Part shown: piece by piece, positions 1-7,436 of the stretch
Numbering within the stretch: the stretch's first letter is position 1
How the letters are laid out: each line of letters starts with the position of its first letter
Assembly: GCF_020405205.1 (NCBI RefSeq)
Contig: NZ_CP084469.1
Location: forward strand, 2,108,001 to 2,172,000
Source of the DNA: Natrinema salinisoli
Lineage (GTDB): Archaea; Halobacteriota; Halobacteria; Halobacteriales; Natrialbaceae
Reading direction: 5' to 3'
Length of the DNA stretch: 64,000 nucleotides
The notes under the pieces: model-generated
Seen by the model: the letters and a program-made list of their open reading frames with translations, nothing else
Told to the model about the DNA's origin: nothing
Database searches by the model: none
Position numbers and translations under genes: made by a program

Positions 1-1
1 A

Positions 2-118
2 ACGCTCGTTTCCATTCCTTACCTGATCGGGTCGTCAACCGCGATTCTGCTCTGGATTTGTTGTATGGCGTTCTTCGGATTGGCATTACTGACTGTGTGG
101 CGGGATCGGACGGCCTGA
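2..118 (+). CDS. C-terminal end of an unidentified membrane protein (partial)
   Basis: An open frame enters from the left edge and ends at TGA. The 38 residues it encodes are mostly hydrophobic, with a clear membrane helix (LLWICCMAFFGLALLTV) followed by a short basic tail (WRDRTA). This is how many polytopic membrane proteins end. The start and most of the protein lie outside the window, so no family can be given. Confidence 0.55.
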   Translation, partial: TLVSIPYLIGSSTAILLWICCMAFFGLALLTVWRDRTA

Positions 119-180
119 ATCGTCACATTGCGAACCCGACTTCGCCCGCATTTAAGCCGCCTCGGTGCGAGGTGTTGGGT

Positions 181-570
181 ATGAAGAAAATCATCGAAAC
201 GGACGACGCGCCCGCCGCGGTCGGTGCCTACAGTCAGGCGACCAGCAACGGCTCGCTCGTGTTCACCGCCGGCCAGATCCCCATGACGGCCGACGGCGAC
301 CTGCTCGACGACGAGCCGATCGAGAACCAGACGAACCAGGCCCTCTACAACCTCGACGCCGTCCTCGACGAGGCCGGCGCGAGCTACGCGGACGTCCTCA
401 AGGTGACCGTCTTCCTGGAGGACATCGACGACTTCGACGCGATGAACGAGGCCTACGCGGACTACTTCGACGACCAGCCGCCGGCCCGCAGCGCCGTCGA
501 GGTCGCCGCGCTCCCGAAGGGCGTCGGCGTCGAGATCGAAGCCATCGCGAGCGTCGATCAGGACGAGTGA
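181..570 (+). CDS. RidA/YjgF/YER057c family imine deaminase
   Basis: 129-residue protein of the RidA family, which hydrolyses reactive enamine/imine intermediates released by PLP enzymes such as threonine dehydratase. Family features seen: N-terminal AVGAYSQA, VFTAGQIP, the mid-protein DVLKVTVFL strand, and PPARSAVEV carrying the conserved substrate-binding Arg (residue 103), followed by EIEAIA with the Glu (120) linked to activity. An in-frame start exists further upstream, but the ATG at 181 fits the family length, and a TATA-like ATTTAAG about 30 bases upstream suggests a leaderless mRNA. A second RidA paralogue lies at 33671. The small membrane protein gene follows 7 bases downstream, so the two are probably co-transcribed. 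Confidence 0.9.
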   Translation: MKKIIETDDAPAAVGAYSQATSNGSLVFTAGQIPMTADGDLLDDEPIENQTNQALYNLDAVLDEAGASYADVLKVTVFLEDIDDFDAMNEAYADYFDDQPPARSAVEVAALPKGVGVEIEAIASVDQDE

Positions 571-577
571 GGGACGC

Positions 578-823
578 GTGAGCGGCTACCCGTCCGGGCG
601 GATGGGGATCGACCCGCGAGCCAAATCCGCCTTCCTGTGGGGCCTCGTCGGACTCCTGTCGTTCCTGGTGCTCGTGCAGGGCTACGCGCTGCTCGCCGAG
701 CCGCTCGTGACGATCACCCAGGCGCTAGCGCTCGCGCTGCTGGTCGGCATGAGTGCCGGAGCAGGCGCGTACCTGCTCGAGCCCCGACTCGCTGCGCGGG
801 CGGCCGATCGCGGGGAGAGATAG
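578..823 (+). CDS. Small two-helix membrane protein, function unknown
   Basis: 81 residues from a GTG start 7 bases after ridA. There are two hydrophobic segments (about residues 18-38 and 47-67) separated by a short polar loop, with basic residues at the C-terminus. It resembles short conserved haloarchaeal membrane proteins of unknown function, but I do not recognise a named family. The close spacing suggests translation from the same mRNA as the RidA protein. Confidence 0.6.
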   Translation: MSGYPSGRMGIDPRAKSAFLWGLVGLLSFLVLVQGYALLAEPLVTITQALALALLVGMSAGAGAYLLEPRLAARAADRGER

Positions 824-870
824 GCGTATCTCGTAACAGTTAAACGACGGACGCGGTTAGGATGACCTGA

Positions 871-951
871 GCCAGGATGGCCGAACGGTAAGGCGCACGC
901 CTGGAAAGCGTGTTCCCTTTGGGATTCAGGGTTCAAATCCCTGTCCTGGCG
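871..951 (+). tRNA. tRNA-Ser(GGA)
   Basis: Class II cloverleaf. Acceptor GCCAGGA (871-877) pairs with TCCTGGC (944-950), followed by discriminator G at 951. The anticodon loop CTGGAAA gives anticodon GGA. There is a long variable arm (about 913-929) and a T-arm with GTTCAAATC. CCA is not encoded. The last 21 bases are repeated at 1084-1104. Confidence 0.95.
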
Positions 952-952
952 T

Positions 953-1013
953 TTTCGTGATTTTACTTGCGACGAGCGACGCGTAGCGGCGCGAGTAATC
1001 CAAAATCACGAAA
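953..1013. repeat. 12-bp perfect inverted repeat just 3' of the tRNA
   Basis: TTTCGTGATTTT (953-964) is matched in inverted orientation by AAAATCACGAAA (1002-1013). The loop holds GACGAGCGACGCGTAGCGGC (971-990), a tract that recurs with a few changes at 1202-1226. It could be the tRNA terminator or the arm sites of an integrase that used this tRNA; the sequence alone does not decide. Confidence 0.6.
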
Positions 1014-1083
1014 CGACACAGACAGGATGTGAACACGCGAGTCGCATGCGGCCGAACGGAGTGAGGCCGACCGTCTCGCATCT

Positions 1084-1104
1084 GTTCAAATCCCTGTTCT
1101 GGCG
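1084..1104 (+). repeat. Duplicated 3' end of tRNA-Ser (putative att site)
   Basis: These 21 bases copy the last 21 bases of the tRNA (931-951) with a single C-to-T change. Such direct repeats of a tRNA 3' end are the usual footprint of tyrosine-integrase elements. Only about 130 bases separate the copies and no integrase is present, so this looks like a scar or an empty site rather than a live element. Confidence 0.6.
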
Positions 1105-1184
1105 TATACCGTCACTGTAAGTCAGTGAACGCATTCGCCACAATTGCGCGGCGAATGCGTGTAACCGTTACAGTTGACGGTATA
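1105..1184. repeat. Large imperfect palindrome (80 bp)
   Basis: The outer arms are 1105-1120 and 1168-1184, identical apart from one bulged base. The inner arms are ACGCATTCGCC (1129-1139) and GGCGAATGCGT (1150-1160). It starts directly after the duplicated tRNA end. It may be a folded terminator, a recombination site or a short non-autonomous element. Confidence 0.6.
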
Positions 1185-1436
1185 TTCTGTCGATATCGAC
1201 CGACGAGCGATGCGTAGCTGAGCGAGTCGCGATTTCGACGAAACGTAAACGAGAGGATTTGGAGGAGAGAAGTCGCAGCCCGGATAGCCGAGCGAGGCGA
1301 GCGAGACCGTCTTCGAGCGGTTCGAATTCCAGTCCGCGTTTTTCGGATCGGGGCGTCCCGGAGAGACGACTCTCGATGCCGCCGCTGGCCGGAGGTGACG
1401 TCAACGGGGAAGGGGAAGGGTAGGGGGAGGAGCGTG
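1185..1436. other. Gene-free stretch with decayed tRNA-like and repeat fragments
   Basis: No convincing coding frame. GACGAGCGATGCGTAGC at 1202 repeats the tract at 971. Further on, GCCCGGATAGCC (about 1278) followed 50 bases later by GGTTCGAATTCCAGTCC looks like the two ends of a degenerate tRNA without the body. This supports repeated insertion and decay beside tRNA-Ser. Confidence 0.35.
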
Positions 1437-1550
1437 TCAGCGCTCGAGTTCGACCGGGGAGTCAGTCGAGATCCAGCAGCGGGGGTCATCCGGATCTCTG
1501 AGTTCGAGACTGCCGCTTTGACACACCACCATTTCGTATCGGTCGTTCAT
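1437..1550 (-). CDS. Very small acidic haloarchaeal protein (DUF7331-like)
   Basis: 37 residues starting MNDRYE and containing LRDPDDPRCWISTDSPVEL before the stop. The pattern (short polar N-terminus, acidic centre, W-I-x-S/T-D) matches a family of tiny haloarchaeal proteins I know as DUF7331, whose function is not known. It stands alone between the tRNA scar and the SRAP gene, which is on the other strand. Confidence 0.6.
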   Translation of the reverse strand: MNDRYEMVVCQSGSLELRDPDDPRCWISTDSPVELER

Positions 1551-1729
1551 GATGACCCCGCTATCGACTCGTCCGGGATCGGATATCGTAACGGGGCGCA
1601 TACCGATCGCTCGGATCGACGTAAAAACATCATACTACTGTAATCGGAGGTGGTCGGAACTGGTATTTTGCGCTGTCGCGCCCGATCGCGATCGGATAAC
1701 CCTTTGCTCCGGCAGCGCGTGGAACAACC

Positions 1730-2431
1730 ATGTGCGGTCGCTATACGCTCGTCGTCGAGCAGGACGATCTCGAGTCGCGCTTCGACGCCCGGTTTCGGGA
1801 CGCGGCGTTCGCCCCTCGCTACAACGTGGCTCCCGGACAGGAGCTACCGGTAATCACGAACGAGGAGCCGGAGACGTTCCGGCACCTCGAGTGGGGGCTG
1901 GTCCCGTCGTGGGCCGACGACGACAGCGGCGGGCTGGTCAACGCGCGGGCGGAGTCCGTCGACGAGAAACCGAGTTTTCGGGAGGCGTACGAGCGACGGC
2001 GGTGCCTCGTTCCCGCGGACGGGTTCTACGAGTGGGTCGAGACTGTGGACGGGAAACAGCCGTATCGAGTGTGCTTCGAGGACGAGAGCGTGTTCGCGAT
2101 GGCCGGCCTCTGGGAGCGCTGGGAACCGACGACGACCCAGACCGGCCTCGACGCCTTCGGTGGCGGTGTCGATGGCAATTCCGAGAGCGGGCCGCTCGAG
2201 ACGTTTACCATCGTTACGACCGAACCGAACGACCTCGTGTCGGATCTCCATCATCGGATGGCCGTGATTCTCGACCCGGATTCCGAGCGACGGTGGCTGT
2301 CGGGCGACGATCCGGGGGAGCTACTCGAGCCCCATTCCGCCGACGGGATGCGCGCGTATCCCGTCTCGACGGCGGTGAACGATCCGGCGACGGACGATCC
2401 GTCGCTGATCGAGCCGCTCGAGAGTGCGTAG
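1730..2431 (+). CDS. SOS response-associated peptidase (HMCES/YedK, SRAP family)
   Basis: 233-residue SRAP protein. The family binds abasic sites in single-stranded DNA through the N-terminal cysteine left after removal of Met1, shielding them as a DNA-protein crosslink. The sequence shows MCGRYTL (catalytic Cys2), YNVAPGQ, WGLVPSWA, NARAES (Asn71), GFYEW (Glu101) and LHHRM (His174/175), all the active-site positions of the family. Length is normal. The start is fixed by the required MCGR. The gene is monocistronic: the convergent iron permease gene begins 40 bases after its stop. Confidence 0.95.
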   Translation: MCGRYTLVVEQDDLESRFDARFRDAAFAPRYNVAPGQELPVITNEEPETFRHLEWGLVPSWADDDSGGLVNARAESVDEKPSFREAYERRRCLVPADGFYEWVETVDGKQPYRVCFEDESVFAMAGLWERWEPTTTQTGLDAFGGGVDGNSESGPLETFTIVTTEPNDLVSDLHHRMAVILDPDSERRWLSGDDPGELLEPHSADGMRAYPVSTAVNDPATDDPSLIEPLESA

Positions 2432-2470
2432 GTAGATTGTCGGAACGGAGATCGGCCGCTGGAACGCGAT

Positions 2471-4105
2471 TCAGAGCCCTTCCCTGCCGCCCTGGGAGAG
2501 GAGGACGAGGAGCGAGAGTCCGGAGACGGCGAGCAACAGCAACGCGGGGATGACCGCGTACTGGAAGAACGCCTCGCCCTGTGCCTTCCAGATGATCGTC
2601 ACGAGGGTTTCGAACCCGGTCGGCCGGAGGAGCAGGGTCGCGGGGAGCTCCTTCATCGTCGTCAGGAAGACGAGAGCCGCGCCGGCGGTTACGCCCGGCG
2701 CGATGAGCGGCAGTGTCACCTTGCGGAACGTGCGAAGCGGCGTCTCGCCGAGCGTCTGTGCGGCCTCGACCAGTTTCGTGTCGACCTGCAGCGTCGTGGT
2801 TCGAATCGACCCGACCGCCTGCGGCATGAATCGCACGACGTAGGCGAACACTAACAGTGGAATCGTCTGATGGAGTTCCGGCAGTATGGTGAGGCTATAC
2901 TGATCGAGAAGGGCGTCGTAGCTCGTCGCAAACGAGACGAGCGCGAGGCCGAGGACGATGCCGGGCACCGCGAAGCCGACGTACGTTGCCCGCTCGAAGA
3001 TCGTTGACAGCGGCGACTCGTGTCTGGCAGCCACGTACGCGACGGGCACGGCGACGAGCACGGCGACGAGTGCCGCCCCACCGGCGACGAGCACGGAGTT
3101 GAGGGCGTACTCGAGTTCGAAGGCCAGCGAGGGCCGCGCGTCCGGATCGGCCGTCACGAGCCAGAGCCCGAGGATCCACAGCGGGACCAGCAGCGCGATT
3201 CCCGTCACGCTCGCGGGAAGCAGCATCGCCGGCCACCGCCACCGACCGAGCTCGACGACCGGGTCGTTCGAGCCCTCGGAGCCGTCGCCCTGAACCGTTC
3301 GGTTCGGTCGGACGTACCACTCGAGGACGAGGACGACGACGACGATGGCGAGTAACTGGAGGGAGAGGAAGGCCGCGTAGTCCACGCCGAAGCTGTTGTA
3401 TTCGACGTAGATCTGCTGGGTGAAGACCGGCAGGCGCATGATCGCCGGCGTGCCGAAGTCCGAGACGGCGTAGAGCGCCGCGAGCAGGCTGCCGGCGACG
3501 ACGGCTGGCCGGACCTGCGGGAGCGTCACGCGGCGAAAGGCCGACCACGTATCGTGGTTCAGGGTTCGGGCGGCGTCGAGGAGCGTCGTGTCGAACGAGA
3601 GCAGGGCTGCACGCGTCGTCAGGTAGACGTACGGGTAGGTGTAGAGCGTGATGACCAGCGTCGCACCGGGCAGGCCGTAAATCTCCGGGAGCGTCTGAAT
3701 GCCGAGCGGTTCGAGAACGGACTGGAACTCGCCTTGCGGGCCGAAGGCGGAGACGAAGGTGAACGCACCGATATAGCTCGGGACGACCAGCGGGAGGGCG
3801 GCGACGACGGCCCAGAACCGGCGGAAGGGGATGTCAGTCTGGACGGTGAGCCACGCCAGCGGGACACCGATGAGGGCCGAGAACACCGTGACGCCGGCCA
3901 TTAGCAGGAGACTGTTCGTAATGACTGTCGCGGTCTGTGGGCGGATGAGCATCTCCCAGAGCCGGGCCGTCTCGACGGTCGTCGCCGTGAAGACGAGATA
4001 CGTAAGCGGGAACAACATACCCACGGCGATGGCACCGGACAGGAGCAACAGCCCGAGCGGCGGTCCGTCGGTCGTTTCGCGTCGTCGTGAGCGGAGAGAT
4101 CTCAT
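2471..4105 (-). CDS. Iron(III) ABC transporter permease (FbpB-like, two fused halves)
   Basis: 544-residue inner-membrane permease with about 12 helices in two homologous halves, each carrying an EAA loop (DAARTLN... and EAAQTLGE...LPLIAPG) that contacts the ATPase. This is the architecture of Fe3+/thiamine-type FbpB/ThiP permeases. The matching substrate-binding lipoprotein is encoded 6.7 kb away, at 10805, and no ATPase (FbpC) gene is in the window. It is divergent from the gluconate dehydrogenase subunit 3 gene; the DtxR-type box at 4294 lies between them, about 190 bases from this start, and could control both. Substrate iron is inferred from the family and box, not shown. Confidence 0.88.
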   Translation of the reverse strand: MRSLRSRRRETTDGPPLGLLLLSGAIAVGMLFPLTYLVFTATTVETARLWEMLIRPQTATVITNSLLLMAGVTVFSALIGVPLAWLTVQTDIPFRRFWAVVAALPLVVPSYIGAFTFVSAFGPQGEFQSVLEPLGIQTLPEIYGLPGATLVITLYTYPYVYLTTRAALLSFDTTLLDAARTLNHDTWSAFRRVTLPQVRPAVVAGSLLAALYAVSDFGTPAIMRLPVFTQQIYVEYNSFGVDYAAFLSLQLLAIVVVVLVLEWYVRPNRTVQGDGSEGSNDPVVELGRWRWPAMLLPASVTGIALLVPLWILGLWLVTADPDARPSLAFELEYALNSVLVAGGAALVAVLVAVPVAYVAARHESPLSTIFERATYVGFAVPGIVLGLALVSFATSYDALLDQYSLTILPELHQTIPLLVFAYVVRFMPQAVGSIRTTTLQVDTKLVEAAQTLGETPLRTFRKVTLPLIAPGVTAGAALVFLTTMKELPATLLLRPTGFETLVTIIWKAQGEAFFQYAVIPALLLLAVSGLSLLVLLSQGGREGL

Positions 4106-4293
4106 AGGTGAGTCAGCGGTAGTGGTGCCGGATGCGCAATCGGTGGCGCGTGTTCGACAGTCGGTCGGACGCGACGGAATAGTTGGCGATTCTGCTCCGG
4201 GCGTCCGGATTCGCCGTGATGGACGGCTCCCGTTCGCGTTCGACCGGTACTACGCCTCGATATCGAATCGTCCCGTTCCAACGAGTATAAGGT

Positions 4294-4307
4294 TTAGGTT
4301 TACCTAA
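4294..4307. promoter_or_regulatory. DtxR-type metal-regulator box A
   Basis: TTAGG TTTA CCTAA, a perfect 5-N4-5 inverted repeat. It sits just after a TATA-like TATAAG (4286-4291) and 9 bases before the ATG at 4317, so a bound repressor would cover the promoter. The half-sites match the DtxR/IdeR consensus (TTAGG...CCTAA). Four more copies occur at 6515, 11944, 13145 and 14340. Confidence 0.8.
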
Positions 4308-4316
4308 TCCGCTCGC

Positions 4317-4862
4317 ATGGAGCTGACCAGGCGAGACGCGATCGCCGCGCTGGCCGCACTCGGTACCGGTGGGACCCTGTCGGGCTGCGTGGCCCCACCT
4401 GGGTCGGCCCCCGGGAACGACGGTGATCCGGCGGTCGATATCGACACCGAACGGATCCAGGAAACGATGGTGGCGGCTGCCGAGGTCGTCTATCCAAGCG
4501 CAGTCTCCGGGACAACGTCGTTCGTCGAAACGTTCCTCGAGGGACGACTCGAGGACCCCTCGCACGCGGTGGCCCTCGACGAGACGGTCGCGGAACTGAA
4601 CGACCTCGGTGAGAGCTGGTACGGCGGCCCATTCCCGACGCTTGCTCCGGACGATCGTGATCGGTTCCTGCGGGAAGTCGGCGCGGACACCGCCGCGGAA
4701 AACCCCGACGGGAGTACTCGCGAACGGATCCGATACTACGTGGTTAACGACCTCCTACTGGCACTGTACACGTCGCCGACGGGCGGGGAGCTGGTCGGCC
4801 TCGAGAACCCGCAGGGCCATCCCGGCGGCCTCGAGAGCTACCAGCGGGGGCCGGACGCGTGA
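4317..4862 (+). CDS. Gluconate 2-dehydrogenase subunit 3 family lipoprotein
   Basis: 181 residues. The N-terminus has a twin-arginine-like motif (TRRDAIAAL), a hydrophobic stretch and a lipobox ending LSGC, so it is probably exported by Tat and lipid-anchored. The rest resembles the small subunit 3 of membrane-bound GMC-type sugar (gluconate/sorbitol) dehydrogenases, which carries the FAD subunit across the membrane. The stop overlaps the GTG start of the GMC gene by 4 bases, meaning tight translational coupling. Transcription is likely under box A. No cytochrome subunit is nearby, so the electron acceptor is unknown. Confidence 0.85.
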   Translation: MELTRRDAIAALAALGTGGTLSGCVAPPGSAPGNDGDPAVDIDTERIQETMVAAAEVVYPSAVSGTTSFVETFLEGRLEDPSHAVALDETVAELNDLGESWYGGPFPTLAPDDRDRFLREVGADTAAENPDGSTRERIRYYVVNDLLLALYTSPTGGELVGLENPQGHPGGLESYQRGPDA

Positions 4863-6496
4863 GCGGGACTCGTCCGCCCGCCGAATCCGCGGGGCCTGTC
4901 ACCGATGCGGACGCCGATCGCACGCCGGTCGAGAACGCCGACGTCTGCGTGATCGGCGCGGGTCCGGCGGGGGGAATCGTCGCGGATCGACTTGCCGAGG
5001 CGGGTCGCGAGGTCGTGATCATGGAGGCCGGACCGCGGTTCGATCCGGCCGACAGGCTCGCCAGACAGGAACGGGCGATCAGGCCGTCGTACGATCGCCA
5101 GGACGTCTGGGACGGCGACCCCGAACGCGACGCGTACTCCGCGTCGGGCGACCGACACTACCCACTGAACCGCACCCGTTCCAGGGGCGTCGGCGGCTCG
5201 ACGCTTCACTGGCAGGGGATGGTCATGCGCCTTCACGAGGCCGATTTCAACTCTCGGAGCGTCCGCGGGGTCGGCGCGGACTGGCCGATCGACTACGAGG
5301 ACCTCCGACCGTACTACGCCCGGGCCGAGCGGGAACTGGGGGTCGCCGGGGCCGCCGACAACCCCTTCGCGCCGCCCCGCGAGGAGCCACATCCGATGCC
5401 GGCGTTCCCGCCCTCCTATAGCGATTCGCTGTTCGCCGAAGCCTGTGACGAACTCGAGATCGCGATGCACTCCGTGCCGAACGCGCGCAACTCCGAGAGC
5501 TACGACGACCGAAGCGCCTGCGTCGGCTACGGCACCTGTCGACCGGTCTGTCCCTCCGGTGCGAAATACGACGCGAGCGTCCACGTCGAACGCGCCGAGC
5601 GCAAGGGCGCGACAGTGATCGATCGCGCGCCGGTCCAGCGCCTCGAACACGACGCCGACTCGATTTCGGCGGCCGTCTACGCCACGCCCGACGACGAGCG
5701 CCACCGGCAGGAGGCCGACGCCTTCGTCGTGGCCTGCGGCGGCGTCGAGACGCCCCGCCTGCTGCTCCTCTCGGAGTCGAGTCACTACCCCGACGGACTG
5801 GCCAACTCGAGCGGCCTCGTCGGTCGGTACTTCATGGAACACTCGTTTGCGGGCACGTTCGGCGTCCTCGACGAGCCGACCCGGCAGAACCACGTCGGCT
5901 TCCTGACCAGCGAGTCCCACCAGTTCTACGACGACGCCGACGCAGAGTACGCGCCATTCAAACTCGAGTTCTTCAACTTCGCCGGCCCCTCGCCGGTCGG
6001 CATGGCGCTGACCGGCGACGACTGGGGCGACGACCTGCTCGAGCGGATCCGCGGCGACTACGGCACCCACATCGCCATGGGAGCGCTGATCGAACAGCTC
6101 CCCCAGGAGGACAGCTACGTCGGGCTCGATCCCGAGCGGACCGACGACCGCGGCAACCCCGTCCCCGACGTCCACTGGACCGTCGGCGATCGAGCACGCC
6201 GGACGATGGAGCGGGCGAACGAGATCCAGCGAGACGTCTTCGAGGAGCTGGGTGCCGAGATCGAGTGGCAGGAGGGTCCCGAAAACACCATTCCGACCAA
6301 TCACCATATGGGAACGACCCGCATGGGGAACGACCCCGCCGAGAGCGTCGTCGGCCCCGACCTGCGAACGCACGACCTCGAGAACTGCTGGATCGCCTCG
6401 AGCAGCGTCTTCCCGACCGGCGGGGCGATGAACCCGACGCTGACGATCGCGGCGCTCGCGCTGAAGGCCGCGGATCACGTGCTCGAGTCGGCGTAG
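4859..6496 (+). CDS. GMC family FAD-dependent sugar oxidoreductase
   Basis: 545 residues from GTG, overlapping the preceding subunit gene. The FAD-binding VIGAGPAGG lies near residue 30, the second GMC signature is at RSRGVGGSTLHWQGM, and the C-terminal catalytic region has NHHMGTTRMG and the closing MNPTLTIAALALKAADHVL. It belongs to the gluconate/2-keto-gluconate/sorbitol dehydrogenase branch. It has no signal of its own and probably hitch-hikes with subunit 3. A Cys-rich CVGYGTCRPVCPSG stretch near residue 220 is typical of this branch. The sugar substrate is unknown. The iron-box context suggests oxidation of a surface or uronic sugar when metal is limiting. Confidence 0.9.
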   Translation: MSGTRPPAESAGPVTDADADRTPVENADVCVIGAGPAGGIVADRLAEAGREVVIMEAGPRFDPADRLARQERAIRPSYDRQDVWDGDPERDAYSASGDRHYPLNRTRSRGVGGSTLHWQGMVMRLHEADFNSRSVRGVGADWPIDYEDLRPYYARAERELGVAGAADNPFAPPREEPHPMPAFPPSYSDSLFAEACDELEIAMHSVPNARNSESYDDRSACVGYGTCRPVCPSGAKYDASVHVERAERKGATVIDRAPVQRLEHDADSISAAVYATPDDERHRQEADAFVVACGGVETPRLLLLSESSHYPDGLANSSGLVGRYFMEHSFAGTFGVLDEPTRQNHVGFLTSESHQFYDDADAEYAPFKLEFFNFAGPSPVGMALTGDDWGDDLLERIRGDYGTHIAMGALIEQLPQEDSYVGLDPERTDDRGNPVPDVHWTVGDRARRTMERANEIQRDVFEELGAEIEWQEGPENTIPTNHHMGTTRMGNDPAESVVGPDLRTHDLENCWIASSSVFPTGGAMNPTLTIAALALKAADHVLESA

Positions 6497-6514
6497 CTAC
6501 CGAACCCCTTTGAT

Positions 6515-6528
6515 TTAGGCGAACCTAA
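6515..6528. promoter_or_regulatory. DtxR-type metal-regulator box B
   Basis: TTAGG CGAA CCTAA, lying directly against an AT-rich TATA element (AATATAAATA, about 6530-6539) and about 34 bases before the glycosyltransferase start at 6562, so this is a leaderless promoter with the box touching the TATA. Confidence 0.8.
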
Positions 6529-6561
6529 AAATATAAATACGGCGGGCAGAGAGTACCGCCA

Positions 6562-7311
6562 ATGAGTAGCGGAGAGCAGACCGAGACGACGGACGAACGC
6601 GACGGGGAGGAGTACACCTTCGACGATCTCAGCGTCGTCATGGGAACCTACAACGAGGAGGAAGCGATCGGGAAAGTGCTCTCGGACATCGAGGACGTCA
6701 CCGACGGGAAGGCGGAGGTCGTCTGCGTCGACGGCTCCTCGGACCGCACGCCCGAGATCGCTCGCGAGCACGGTGCCACAGTCATCGAACAGGAGCCACA
6801 GGGGTACGGCGTCGCCGTGCGCGCGGCGATCCTCGAGCCCGATCGCCCGATCGTCGTCACGACCGACTGCGACGACACCTACCCGATGGAGCAACTGCCC
6901 GAATTCCTCGCGCTGATCAACGACGGCCACGACGTCGTCAGCGGCGATCGGCTCTACCACGGTGCCGACGCGATGCCCGGATTCAACCGCTTCGGCAATC
7001 AGGTCTTCGCGGCGGTCGCGAGCGTCCTGATGGGCACCCGCGTCCACGACACGACGACCGGCATGCGGGCCTACCGCCGCGACGTGGTCGAATCGATCGA
7101 GTGGACCGAGAACACCGGGCTCTCGGCCGAACTCCTGATACGCCCGCTGATGCGCGGCTACGACGTGCGCGAGCATCCCATCGAGTACCGCGAGCGCGCC
7201 GGCCAGACAAAGCTCGATCCGCTGAAAGGCGGTATGGAAATCGCCAGATCGATCGTCAAAGTCTCGCTCGAGGAGCGCCTCCGAGAGCTGCCACATCGAC
7301 CGTCGCAGTAG
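6562..7311 (+). CDS. GT2 glycosyltransferase, dolichyl-phosphate sugar synthase-like
   Basis: 249 residues. GT-A fold features in order: SVVMGTYNEEEAIG, VVCVDGSSDRT (nucleotide site), and TTDCDDTYP with the metal-binding Asp cluster, then a GNQVFAAVAS...TTTGMRAYRR segment typical of DPM1/AglJ-type enzymes. These move a sugar from a nucleotide donor to polyprenyl (dolichol) phosphate at the cytoplasmic face. There is no C-terminal membrane domain, so it is the short soluble type. Box B sits at its TATA element. Together with the flippase-like and GT39-like genes it supports a lipid-linked sugar pathway. The sugar and acceptor are not deducible. Confidence 0.88.
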   Translation: MSSGEQTETTDERDGEEYTFDDLSVVMGTYNEEEAIGKVLSDIEDVTDGKAEVVCVDGSSDRTPEIAREHGATVIEQEPQGYGVAVRAAILEPDRPIVVTTDCDDTYPMEQLPEFLALINDGHDVVSGDRLYHGADAMPGFNRFGNQVFAAVASVLMGTRVHDTTTGMRAYRRDVVESIEWTENTGLSAELLIRPLMRGYDVREHPIEYRERAGQTKLDPLKGGMEIARSIVKVSLEERLRELPHRPSQ

Positions 7312-7436
7312 CGATTCCGCAAGTCGACGAGTCGCGTATCGCATCCGGATTCGACGCTCGAGCGGCGGCCTCGAGGACCGATTCGGAACGGGATCGCTGT
7401 CGATCGAGTGGTGGACGCTTTTCGATCCCGGTCGGT

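Noticed and set aside
4106-4316. Additional metal box near the iron permease start
   Set aside because: Only box A is present between the divergent genes; CATAGGTGAG next to the ATG at 4105 lacks the second half-site.
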